NCBI RefSeq assembly: GCF_016862115.1
Contig: NZ_BOMI01000146.1
Span: forward strand, 62,001 to 126,000
DNA from: Paractinoplanes deccanensis
GTDB taxonomy: Bacteria > Actinomycetota > Actinomycetes > Mycobacteriales > Micromonosporaceae
DNA: 64,000 nt
Direction: 5' to 3'
Positions 50,101 to 56,812 of the stretch are shown here, piece by piece (position 1 is the stretch's first letter; each line of letters starts with the position of its first letter). The notes under the pieces are model-generated. The model was not told where the DNA came from and did not search any database. It worked only from the letters and a program-made list of their open reading frames with translations. Made by a program: the position numbers and the translations under genes.

Positions 50101-51363
50101 TCACCGCTGGGCGGCGACGGCGCCGAGCTCCGCGGCGAGGCACCGGCCGAACCGGCCGAGGTCCGGGCAGCGACTCGGGTCGGCCACCGTGGTCACGGTC
50201 AGCTCCCCGGCGTAGGAGAGGGCCTGGCAGGCCATCGTGAGGTTGGCGGCGCCGGCGGGCGCGACCGGGATCATCCGCTCCACCGGCACCCCGGCGAGGC
50301 TGACCCGGTCCGCCGGGCCGCGCAGGCAGCTGATCACGATGTGCAGCCGCCGCTGGTGCGTCATGTACCAGCGGTAGCCGCCGGTGGCCGCGGCGAGCCG
50401 GAACAGGCGGCCCAGCACGGTGATCGGCGCGGGGCCGGCGGCTCGCGGGCGCCGCGCCCGGGTCTGCGCCGCCACGCGGGCCATCCGGCGCTCGCGCGGG
50501 CCGGTGACCGGCACCGTCAGCAGCATCAGGCCGACCGCGTTGCCGGCGCCGTCCCGCGCCCCGGGGTCGCCTCCCACGGGCACGCCCACGCGCACCGCCT
50601 CGATCGGCTCGCCCCGGTAGGCGAGCAGGCGGCGCAGCGCCTCCCCCACGGCGACGAGCACGGCCGCGTTGACCGTCGCGCCCGCCCGGTGGGCGGCGTC
50701 GTGCAGCTCACGCAGGTCGGCGTGGACGCTCAGCGCCCGCCGCCGCGACCCGGTCGGGCGCAGCAGCGAGCTGCGGGCGACCCGGCCGGGGAACAGGCCA
50801 CCGGTCGCGGACATCCCGGACCGCAGGTCGCGCCACCAGCGCCGGCTCTCGTGCGGCGGGTGCGTTCCGGCCGCGGCCGGCGGTGCGCCGCCGTCCAGCA
50901 GCGCGCTCAGGACGGCCAGGCCGCCCAGCCCGTCCGCGAGGGCGTGGTGCACGATCAGCGCCAGGGCGGTGCGGCCGCCCTCCAGGCCGGTCACGAACAC
51001 GGCCCGCCACAGTGGCCGGTCGCGCCGCAACCAGCGGACCACCTCGGGGAGGACGGCCTCGAGCACCGCCGGCTCGTTTCCCGGACGCCGGCACCGGCGG
51101 GTGGAGATGTGCCGCGCCGGGTCGAACGAGGGATCCTCGGCCCAGACCGGCCCTCCGCGGGCGGTGACCACCCGCTGCCGCAGCCGCGGGACGCGAGCGG
51201 CGCGCTCGCCCAGGAGCCGCGTTCCCGCGTCGATGTCGAAGCCGTCACCCAGCACGAGGACGACGGCGAACTGCTCCGGCACCGGGCCGCGGTCCATCGC
51301 GAGGTACGCCAGGTCGGCGTCGCCGACCCGGCTCGTGCCGGACCGGTTCGGGGGCCTTCTCAT
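50101..51363 (-). CDS. Wax ester synthase/diacylglycerol acyltransferase (WS/DGAT)
   Basis: A 420-residue triacylglycerol or wax-ester synthase. The catalytic HHxxxDG motif is HHALADG at 139-145, and the second family segment is VGVPVGGDPGARDGAGNAVG. The C-terminal domain keeps VISCLRGPADRVSLAGVPVE. It uses acyl-CoA to make storage lipid. M. tuberculosis tgs1 (Rv3130c), the main DosR-induced WS/DGAT, is the functional counterpart. The start at 51363 is the first ATG of the frame; the proteins usually open a few residues before DLAYLAMD. A DosR-like box lies 53 bp upstream. Confidence 0.93.
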   Translation of the reverse strand: MRRPPNRSGTSRVGDADLAYLAMDRGPVPEQFAVVLVLGDGFDIDAGTRLLGERAARVPRLRQRVVTARGGPVWAEDPSFDPARHISTRRCRRPGNEPAVLEAVLPEVVRWLRRDRPLWRAVFVTGLEGGRTALALIVHHALADGLGGLAVLSALLDGGAPPAAAGTHPPHESRRWWRDLRSGMSATGGLFPGRVARSSLLRPTGSRRRALSVHADLRELHDAAHRAGATVNAAVLVAVGEALRRLLAYRGEPIEAVRVGVPVGGDPGARDGAGNAVGLMLLTVPVTGPRERRMARVAAQTRARRPRAAGPAPITVLGRLFRLAAATGGYRWYMTHQRRLHIVISCLRGPADRVSLAGVPVERMIPVAPAGAANLTMACQALSYAGELTVTTVADPSRCPDLGRFGRCLAAELGAVAAQR

Positions 51364-51415
51364 CGCGGGCTCCGATCGTCGCCCTCACTGTCGGCGACGG
51401 TCCGCACGGCGCGCC

Positions 51416-51431
51416 AGAGGCGTTCGGCCCG
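51416..51431 (-). promoter_or_regulatory. DosR-like box, copy M (WS/DGAT)
   Basis: AGAGGCGTTCGGCCCG on the plus strand, 53 bp from the WS/DGAT start. A second, weaker palindromic stretch follows it (CTCGGAAGGACTCC). Confidence 0.45.
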
Positions 51432-51463
51432 GCTCGGAAGGACTCCCGCTCTGCGGCAAAGGC

Positions 51464-51493
51464 AAAGGCGAGGGGCGGTGACCCCTCGCCTTT
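51464..51493 (-). terminator. Strong hairpin terminator after the GerW-like gene
   Basis: Perfect 12-bp stem AAAGGCGAGGGG / CCCCTCGCCTTT with a 6-base loop, ending 2 bp from the stop of the GerW-like gene and giving an A/U-rich stem base. It separates that gene from the WS/DGAT promoter. Confidence 0.85.
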
Positions 51494-51495
51494 CC

Positions 51496-51909
51496 TCACT
51501 TGCGCCGCAGCCCTGGGCGCCGCAGCCCTGGACGCCGCAGCGCCTGGCGCTGCCGGCCGCGCAGCAGGACGCCCGCGACCAGCACCGCGGTGACCGCGAC
51601 GACCTGGCCGCCCAGCACGATCCGGTTCACGTCGACGGCGGGATGCCACCTGACCTTGCCGTCCCTGAGCACGAACACGCCGAGCCCGCGCGCCGCCGTG
51701 CCGAAGCCGCCGCCGGAGCCCTCGGGCTGGCCCTCGGACGCGGGGCCGGAACCGCCACCCCCGCCGCCGCCACCGGCGATCTTGGCGACCGGCAGCATGA
51801 TCGTGCCGTTCTCGGCCACCGGCTCGCCGAACACCCTGCCGGCGCTGCTCGCCGTCACGGCCTCCCGCACCGTGCGCAGGACGTCCGTTCCCTCACTCGT
51901 AGCGACCAC
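51496..51909 (-). CDS. GerW/YtfJ-like protein
   Basis: A 137-residue protein of the GerW (YtfJ) type: conserved GRVFGEPVAENGTIMLPVAK, a glycine run, then GGFGTAARGLGVFVLRDGKV and a C-terminal hydrophobic segment (IVLGGQVVAVTAVLVAGVLL) with a basic tail. In Bacillus YtfJ is a spore protein; in actinobacteria the function is open. The GTG at 51909 is chosen because AAGGAG lies 10 bases upstream. A GTG at 51918 would overlap the previous stop (GTGA) but leaves only one base to that ribosome site. The C-terminus has short LRRPG repeats. Confidence 0.82.
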   Translation of the reverse strand: MVATSEGTDVLRTVREAVTASSAGRVFGEPVAENGTIMLPVAKIAGGGGGGGGSGPASEGQPEGSGGGFGTAARGLGVFVLRDGKVRWHPAVDVNRIVLGGQVVAVTAVLVAGVLLRGRQRQALRRPGLRRPGLRRK

Positions 51910-51914
51910 TGTGA

Positions 51915-52307
51915 TCACTCTCCTTCGCGTGGTGCCTTCCACGCTGCGCCGGGCACCTGGCCGGCGGCAGGGTCCAACGGCCCTTGCGGCTGCGCGGGCG
52001 GGCCCTGCTGCGGCCTGCGGCGCAGCCGGCGCAGCCGGGAGCGGAGCCGGTCCTGCATGAGGTCGGTGGCCTCCTGGAGCGTCTGGCCCACGGCGTGGAC
52101 GTGCAGGCCGGCGCCGTTCACGTCGACGTGCGCGTCCACCCGGTCGCCGGGCGCCGCGGCGTCGAGCGTCAGCGACGTGCGCAGCACCGGGCCGGGTGCG
52201 TGGTGCAGCGCGGCGGCCAGCTTGCCGACCGCGTACGCGGCGGCCTCCGGGCTGACCTCGCCATGGGTGTGCACCTGAGGGCTGATGACTTGCTCGATAC
52301 GAGTCAT
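51915..52307 (-). CDS. HPF/RaiA-like ribosome-associated protein
   Basis: A 130-residue protein resembling the N-terminal domain of ribosome hibernation factors: VSPEAAAYAVGKLAAALHHA (helix 1), alternating strands including RVDAHVDVNGAGLHVHAVGQ, and a basic second helix (DLMQDRLRSRLRRLRRR). That is the beta-alpha-beta-beta-beta-alpha layout of HPF/YfiA, with an extra Pro-rich tail. It would bind 30S subunits and stop translation in resting cells. M. tuberculosis Rv0079, a DosR-regulon protein, is a comparable case. The ATG at 52307 follows CGGGAGGCGTC. A DosR-like box lies 61 bp upstream, shared with the divergent gene. Confidence 0.82.
   Translation of the reverse strand: MTRIEQVISPQVHTHGEVSPEAAAYAVGKLAAALHHAPGPVLRTSLTLDAAAPGDRVDAHVDVNGAGLHVHAVGQTLQEATDLMQDRLRSRLRRLRRRPQQGPPAQPQGPLDPAAGQVPGAAWKAPREGE
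51967..51982 (-). promoter_or_regulatory. DosR-like box, copy N (GerW-like gene)
   Basis: AGGGTCCAACGGCCCT on the plus strand, within the 3' end of the HPF-like gene and 58 bp from the GerW-like start. This suggests an internal promoter. Confidence 0.5.
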
Positions 52308-52367
52308 GACGCCTCCCGCGAGGACTCGGTTGTACCCAATGATCAATTTCAGCCGGTGCGAATGAGT

Positions 52368-52383
52368 AGGGTCCTTCGGCCCC
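52368..52383. promoter_or_regulatory. DosR-like box, copy O (HPF-like and CoA-ligase-like, divergent)
   Basis: AGGGTCCTTCGGCCCC, 61 bp from the HPF-like start and 46 bp from the start at 52429. It is one of the best matches to the island consensus. Confidence 0.65.
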
Positions 52384-52428
52384 AAGGCATGCGCTCCCGT
52401 TGTGCGAGGCTGGAGGCGCGAGGCGGTG

Positions 52429-53742
52429 ATGACCGTGGCTGAGCCCATGCCCCAAGGCACCGACGACAAGGCCCTTGACCTGCGCGCCCGCGCTACCACG
52501 CGACGGTCACCGGTGCCGTTGCTCGCGCCGCGCGCGATCGCGATCGTGGGTGCCATGCAGCACCACGGCGACGCCGGATACGAGATGGTGCGCGCCTTGT
52601 GCGAATACGGGTATCGCGGCCGGGTCCATCCCGTCCTCGAATCGGGCGTGCCGGTCTCCGGCGTTCCCGGCCACCGTGCCCTCTGCGATCTGCCGGGCCC
52701 GGTCGACCTCCTGGTGATCGCGGGCCCGTCCGGTCAGGCGGCGGAGGTGCTACGCGACGCCGGCAAGAGCGGCATACCGTACGCCATGGTCCTCGGCGCC
52801 GCGGGCGCCCGGCGCGGCCGGGAGCTGGCGCGCGTCGCGCGGGAGCACGGCGTACACCTGCTCGGTCCCGGGTGTTTCGGCCTGCTCAACACCGATCCGC
52901 GGGTCCGGCTCAACGCGACCCTTTCCCGCACCCACCCCACACCGGGCGGACTGGCGCTGGCCGCCCAGTCCAGCGCGGCCGGCGTCGCGCTGCTGGAGCA
53001 CGTCGCCCGCGACGGCTGCGGTGTGGCGAGCTTCGTGCCGCTCGGCGACGCCCCCGACTGCGGCCTGATCGACTTCTGGTGCGACGACCCGCACACCCGC
53101 GCCGTCGCGCTCTATCTCAACTCCCCGGCCGATCACGCGGCGTTCGCCCGTGCCGCCTTCCGGCTCTCCGCCCGCAAGCCCGTCCTTACCATCGCCGGCG
53201 GTCATCCCCGCACCGTGCCGCTCTGCACGCCGGCCGGCATCGTCCGCGCCACCGGCCTGGACGAGCTGGCGGACGCCGCCCGGATGCTCGTGGACCAGCC
53301 GCTGCCGTCCGGCAACCGGATCGCCGTGGTGGGCAACGCGGGCGGGCTCGCCGAGATCGCCGCGGGCGCCGCCGAGGCGTACGGCTTCGCCCTGCCGGAC
53401 CCGGCCGGCGCGCACCCGATGAGCCTGGGCCCCGACGCCACCCCGCCGGAGATCGCCGAGGCGGTCGAGGCGGTCGCGTGCGGCGGCGGGGCCGACATCG
53501 TCCTCGCGATGATCGTGGGGACGCGCACCAACGTCCCCGCCGCGATGATGACCGCCCTCGCCGACGTCCTCGACGACCATCCCCGGCTGACCGCCGCCGT
53601 CGTGCTCACCGGCGGCCCCGACGACGTCCACCGGGCCGGCGCCCGCGCCGTTCCGGTCTACCGCGAGCACGACCGGGCCATCCGCGCGCTCGCGCACGCA
53701 CACCGGTACACGACGTGGCGGCGCGCCCTGCCCCGGGACTGA
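52429..53742 (+). CDS. CoA-binding acyl-CoA synthetase (ADP-forming) alpha-like protein, catalytic His loop missing
   Basis: A 437-residue protein with the CoA-binding domain (APRAIAIVGAMQHHGDAGYE, 36-55) and the two succinyl-CoA-synthetase-like domains of ADP-forming acetyl-CoA synthetase alpha subunits (GPGCFGLLNTDPRVRLNATL, GGLALAAQSSAAGVALLEHV). In active enzymes a segment with SHTGALAG, carrying the phosphorylated His, lies before the third domain. Here KPVLTIAGGHPRTVPLCTPA runs almost directly into GIVRATGLDELADAARML, so about 20 residues including that His are gone. No ATP-grasp beta part follows. It may sense CoA esters rather than make ATP. Start from TGGAGGCGCGAGGCGGTG then ATG. Confidence 0.8.
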   Translation: MTVAEPMPQGTDDKALDLRARATTRRSPVPLLAPRAIAIVGAMQHHGDAGYEMVRALCEYGYRGRVHPVLESGVPVSGVPGHRALCDLPGPVDLLVIAGPSGQAAEVLRDAGKSGIPYAMVLGAAGARRGRELARVAREHGVHLLGPGCFGLLNTDPRVRLNATLSRTHPTPGGLALAAQSSAAGVALLEHVARDGCGVASFVPLGDAPDCGLIDFWCDDPHTRAVALYLNSPADHAAFARAAFRLSARKPVLTIAGGHPRTVPLCTPAGIVRATGLDELADAARMLVDQPLPSGNRIAVVGNAGGLAEIAAGAAEAYGFALPDPAGAHPMSLGPDATPPEIAEAVEAVACGGGADIVLAMIVGTRTNVPAAMMTALADVLDDHPRLTAAVVLTGGPDDVHRAGARAVPVYREHDRAIRALAHAHRYTTWRRALPRD

Positions 53743-53754
53743 CCGCCCCGAGCC

Positions 53755-53770
53755 GGGGCCGACCGGCCCT
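53755..53770 (+). promoter_or_regulatory. DosR-like box, copy P (VOC protein)
   Basis: GGGGCCGACCGGCCCT, 64 bp before the VOC gene start. Confidence 0.5.
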
Positions 53771-53833
53771 GGCGAGACGAAGCGGCGCGGGCCGACGCTG
53801 GAGGGAACCGGCCATCACGACGAGGTGATCGAC

Positions 53834-54196
53834 ATGGCGAACCCGGTTGTGCACTGGGAGATCGGCGGACCGGATCTCCAGGCTCTCGGCGAGTTCTACG
53901 GCAAGGCGTTCGGCTGGACGATCCGCGAGGACCAGCCCGGCTACGCCATGGTGCTGCCCGCCGACGGTGGACTGGGCGGAGGGTTGATGCAGGCACGCGA
54001 TCAGATGCCGCCCTATGTGACCGTCTACGTTCAGGTGGACGATCTCGATGTCGCGCTGAGCACCGTCGGGTCCCTCGGCGGGTCCACCGTCGTGCCACCC
54101 ACGCCCATCAACGACAAGGCGTCGTTCGCCCTGTTCCGCGATCCCGCGGGCAACATCGTGGGGCTGCTGCGCGCCGACGGGCCGATCGCCGATTGA
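53834..54196 (+). CDS. VOC-family (glyoxalase-like) protein
   Basis: A 120-residue vicinal-oxygen-chelate protein with two beta-alpha-beta-beta-beta halves: VVHWEIGGPDLQALGEFYGK and a second half ending FALFRDPAGNIVGLLR. A possible metal ligand set is His, Glu and Asp/Glu, but the second His common in glyoxalases is not evident. Members include glyoxalase, dioxygenases and resistance proteins; the substrate is unknown. The ATG at 53834 gives the better ribosome spacing (CGAGGTGATCGAC) than the GTG at 53825. Confidence 0.85.
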   Translation: MANPVVHWEIGGPDLQALGEFYGKAFGWTIREDQPGYAMVLPADGGLGGGLMQARDQMPPYVTVYVQVDDLDVALSTVGSLGGSTVVPPTPINDKASFALFRDPAGNIVGLLRADGPIAD

Positions 54197-54220
54197 GCCC
54201 GGCCGCCCGGCACACCGGGT

Positions 54221-54236
54221 AGGGCCGTCCGGCCCT
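54221..54236 (+). promoter_or_regulatory. DosR-like box, copy Q (truncated acetyl-CoA synthetase)
   Basis: AGGGCCGTCCGGCCCT, a perfect palindrome except at the centre. It lies 140 bp before the chosen ATG (54376), farther than usual, which predicts a leader of about 100 bases. Confidence 0.55.
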
Positions 54237-54375
54237 GGGCGGGCATCGGCGAGAAGCCCACGATGAAAGGGAGCCTGCCGGCTCGTAGGTGACGATCTGG
54301 GGTGGCGGAACGTCTCCGCCATGGACCCGAGGAGGGCCCGGCCGGTGGGCTCCTCGGCGTCGTGGGAGGCCGGAG

Positions 54376-55758
54376 ATGAGCAGCGGCGCGATCATCCGCA
54401 AGGACGCGGCCGAGCGAGCCCGGGCCAATCTCGACAACTACGCCTGGACCCGCCACGACTTCAGCTGGGCGCGCGCCCGGTCCTGGCTCGGCGGCCTGCC
54501 GCACGGGCACGGGCTCAACATCGGGTACGAGGCGGTGGACCGGCACGCCCTCTCGGCTCGCCGGGACCGTGTGGCGCTGCGATTCCCCGCATCCGGCCGG
54601 GCGCCGGCCGAGCTCACCTACACGGACCTGCACCGCGCCACGAACCGGTTCGCGAACCTGCTGGGCGACCTCGGCGTCCGGCTCGACGAGCGGGTCTTCG
54701 TGCTCCTCGACGCGACCCCGGAGTCGTACGTCGCCGCCCTGGCCACGACGAGGTTCGGCGCGGTGCTGGCCACCCTGCCGGCCGGGCGCGCCGCGGAGGC
54801 GCCGCGATGCGTGGCGGCGAGCGAGCCCGCGCTGGTGGTCACCAGCCCCGAGCTGTACGACCGGTACCTCGCGCCGGTCCGGTCGCACCTTCCGGCCGTG
54901 CGCCATGTCCTGCTGGCCGGTGACGTGGACGACCTCGGCGCCGCGCTGCACAAGATGCCCGCGGACTTCACCGTGCCGCCGACCGCGCCGCAGTGGCCGG
55001 CCATGGTGCATTTCACCGCGGGGACCAGGGGCCGGGTCTCCGGCGTCGTCCATCCGCACGAGGCGATCGTCGCCCAGGTGGCCTCCGCCACGTACGCCCT
55101 GGATCTGCACGACGACGACACGCTCGCGGTGTCGGTGCCGGCGGGGAGGCTGACACACACCGCGTACGGCATGATCGCTCCCCTCGCCCGGGGGATCACC
55201 GTCGCCGTCGAGGCCGGGCCGGCGGCGTTCCCCCGCGACAAGCGCGTGTCCGTCTGGTACGCGCCCGCCGGCCCGCTCAACCGGCTCGCCGGCGACGGGC
55301 TGACGCATCTGCTGCCCCCGTCGCTGCGCCTGATCGTCGCCGAGGGCGGCGGGCTGCTGCCCGGCACCGTCGCCGGCAGCCGCTCGAGTCTCGGGCACAC
55401 CGTGCACGACACGTGGTGGCAGACCGAGACCGGAGCCATTCTGATCAGCAACTACGCGGGCCTCGACGTGCGGCCGGGCGCCATGGGCCTGCCGTTGCCC
55501 GGCGTCCGGGCCGCCGTCGTCCGGCGCCGGGGACCGGGCCGGATCGAGACGATCGCCACGCCGGACGTCGTGGGCGAGCTCGCCATCCGCGCCGGCTGGC
55601 CGTCGATGTTCCAGGGCTACCTCGACGACCCCGCCCGTACGGCCGAGTGCTTCGCCGACGGCTGGTACCTCACCGACGACCTGGTGTCCCGCGATGCCGA
55701 CGGGTACTACTGGTCCGCCGGCCGGCGGCCCGTCACCCGTCCGCCAGGACCTCGCTGA
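54376..55758 (+). CDS. Acetyl-CoA synthetase-like protein lacking the C-terminal domain
   Basis: A 460-residue AMP-forming acetyl-CoA synthetase homologue (AcsA type: GLNIGYEAVDRHALSARRDR, TWWQTETGAILISNYAGLDV, ELAIRAGWPSMFQGYL). Two parts needed for catalysis are altered. The P-loop-like motif normally TSGTTGxPK reads TAGTRGRVSG without the Lys. The sequence stops at DADGYYWSAGR, where the mobile C-terminal domain of about 110 residues with the adenylation lysine should begin, ending RPVTRPPGPR. It overlaps the convergent nitroreductase gene by 26 bp. Likely inactive as a synthetase. The ATG follows GTGGGAGGCCGGAG. Confidence 0.8.
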   Translation: MSSGAIIRKDAAERARANLDNYAWTRHDFSWARARSWLGGLPHGHGLNIGYEAVDRHALSARRDRVALRFPASGRAPAELTYTDLHRATNRFANLLGDLGVRLDERVFVLLDATPESYVAALATTRFGAVLATLPAGRAAEAPRCVAASEPALVVTSPELYDRYLAPVRSHLPAVRHVLLAGDVDDLGAALHKMPADFTVPPTAPQWPAMVHFTAGTRGRVSGVVHPHEAIVAQVASATYALDLHDDDTLAVSVPAGRLTHTAYGMIAPLARGITVAVEAGPAAFPRDKRVSVWYAPAGPLNRLAGDGLTHLLPPSLRLIVAEGGGLLPGTVAGSRSSLGHTVHDTWWQTETGAILISNYAGLDVRPGAMGLPLPGVRAAVVRRRGPGRIETIATPDVVGELAIRAGWPSMFQGYLDDPARTAECFADGWYLTDDLVSRDADGYYWSAGRRPVTRPPGPR

Positions 55759-56686
55759 GCGGCCGCCGTGGGGTGGCCGGCGCCGGTGCGCCGTACCCGA
55801 GCCTGATCAGCATCTGCGCCCACCGGCCGGCGCGCGGGTCGGAGAGGACCTCGCGGATCGACGCGATCTCCACCGGCTGGCTCACCGGCGTGGTGGCCAG
55901 GTGCAGACCGGTGGCGACGAGCAGGACCCGCTGCATCGCCTGACCGGCGCGCAGCCACTCCGGCGGGCCGTCGCCCTCGGTGGAGAGGACGGCGATCGTG
56001 GGGTACGCCTCGAAGCGCTCGCCGCGACGCGACGGCTGGGCGTCGATCACGCCGAAGTCGCGCATCGGGATGCGCTCCAGGGAGTCCCAGGGCCCGATCG
56101 CCGCGGCCGGGATACCGTCGCGGCGGCCCGGGACCGCCCGCGTCCAGCGGTTCAGCTCCGCGTAGTAGCCGCCGCGGCGGCGAAGGCGCTCCGCGGCGGT
56201 GCGCCCGAGGCTGACGATCACGGTACGGCTGGCCGGGCCCGCCACCGTGAGCGTCGCCCCCTCGTGCGCGGCCGCTTCCCGCAGCCGGTCGAGGGCGGCG
56301 GCCGGCACCACAGCGGCCGAGAAGGGACGGCGGTTGGTGTGCCGGCGGGGAATCGCGGCGGCGAGCTCGCGGGCGGCCGCGCCCGGCTTCGCCGAGTCCC
56401 GCGGGAACACCCGGGCGACCAGGTCCGGCGTACCGGCATCGGGAAAAGTCTCGACGCCGGGAAGGTATCCCTCGCCGCGCAGCGCCGCGCGCAGGGTGAA
56501 GACCGCGGCGCCGACGCTGATCATCAGCTCGCGCCCGGTGGGGTCGAGCACCTCCAGCCGGCGCAGCGAATCGGCGTACACCTCGACCGCGTCGCCCTCG
56601 ATCCGGAAGTGCCACGGCTGGCTGTTGTGCAGCGACGGCGCCAGCGTCGCCGCGGCGACGCAGCGGACGAGCACGCGTGCGTCCAT
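55733..56686 (-). CDS. Acg-type nitroreductase-like protein
   Basis: A 317-residue protein of the Acg family (mycobacterial Rv2032, Rv3127 and Rv3131), a double nitroreductase fold that binds FMN. Family signatures are AATLAPSLHNSQPWHFRIEG near the start, IPRRHTNRRPFSAAVVPAAAL in the middle and QAMQRVLLVATGLHLATTPV with SQPVE near the end. Acg proteins are hallmark DosR-regulon members; they may sequester flavin rather than reduce nitro compounds. The ATG at 56686 has no ribosome site but follows TACCTT by 6 bases, suggesting a leaderless message. Two DosR-like boxes lie 36 and 57 bp upstream. Confidence 0.9.
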   Translation of the reverse strand: MDARVLVRCVAAATLAPSLHNSQPWHFRIEGDAVEVYADSLRRLEVLDPTGRELMISVGAAVFTLRAALRGEGYLPGVETFPDAGTPDLVARVFPRDSAKPGAAARELAAAIPRRHTNRRPFSAAVVPAAALDRLREAAAHEGATLTVAGPASRTVIVSLGRTAAERLRRRGGYYAELNRWTRAVPGRRDGIPAAAIGPWDSLERIPMRDFGVIDAQPSRRGERFEAYPTIAVLSTEGDGPPEWLRAGQAMQRVLLVATGLHLATTPVSQPVEIASIREVLSDPRAGRWAQMLIRLGYGAPAPATPRRPLSEVLADG

Positions 56687-56692
56687 GCCGCC

Positions 56693-56698
56693 AAGGTA
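56693..56698 (-). promoter_or_regulatory. Possible -10 element of a leaderless Acg-like transcript
   Basis: TACCTT on the minus strand, 6 bases before the ATG at 56686; the nearest DosR-like box begins about 23 bp upstream of it, suitable for an activator next to the -35 region. Confidence 0.35.
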
Positions 56699-56721
56699 GG
56701 CCGAGAGCCACCGGATCCGGC

Positions 56722-56737
56722 AGGGCTGCACGGCCCG
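56722..56737 (-). promoter_or_regulatory. DosR-like box, copy R1 (Acg-like gene)
   Basis: AGGGCTGCACGGCCCG on the plus strand, 36 bp from the nitroreductase start. Confidence 0.45.
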
Positions 56738-56742
56738 CCGCC

Positions 56743-56758
56743 GCGGACTTCCGGCCCT
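56743..56758. promoter_or_regulatory. DosR-like box, copy R2 (Acg-like and DUF4389-like, divergent)
   Basis: GCGGACTTCCGGCCCT, 57 bp from the nitroreductase start and 55 bp from the start at 56813; 21 bp from copy R1. Confidence 0.55.
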
Positions 56759-56812
56759 GCCGCCCGCCCGGACCTCGGCGATGTGCTGGAGGAAACGCCT
56801 TCGGGAGGTGCC

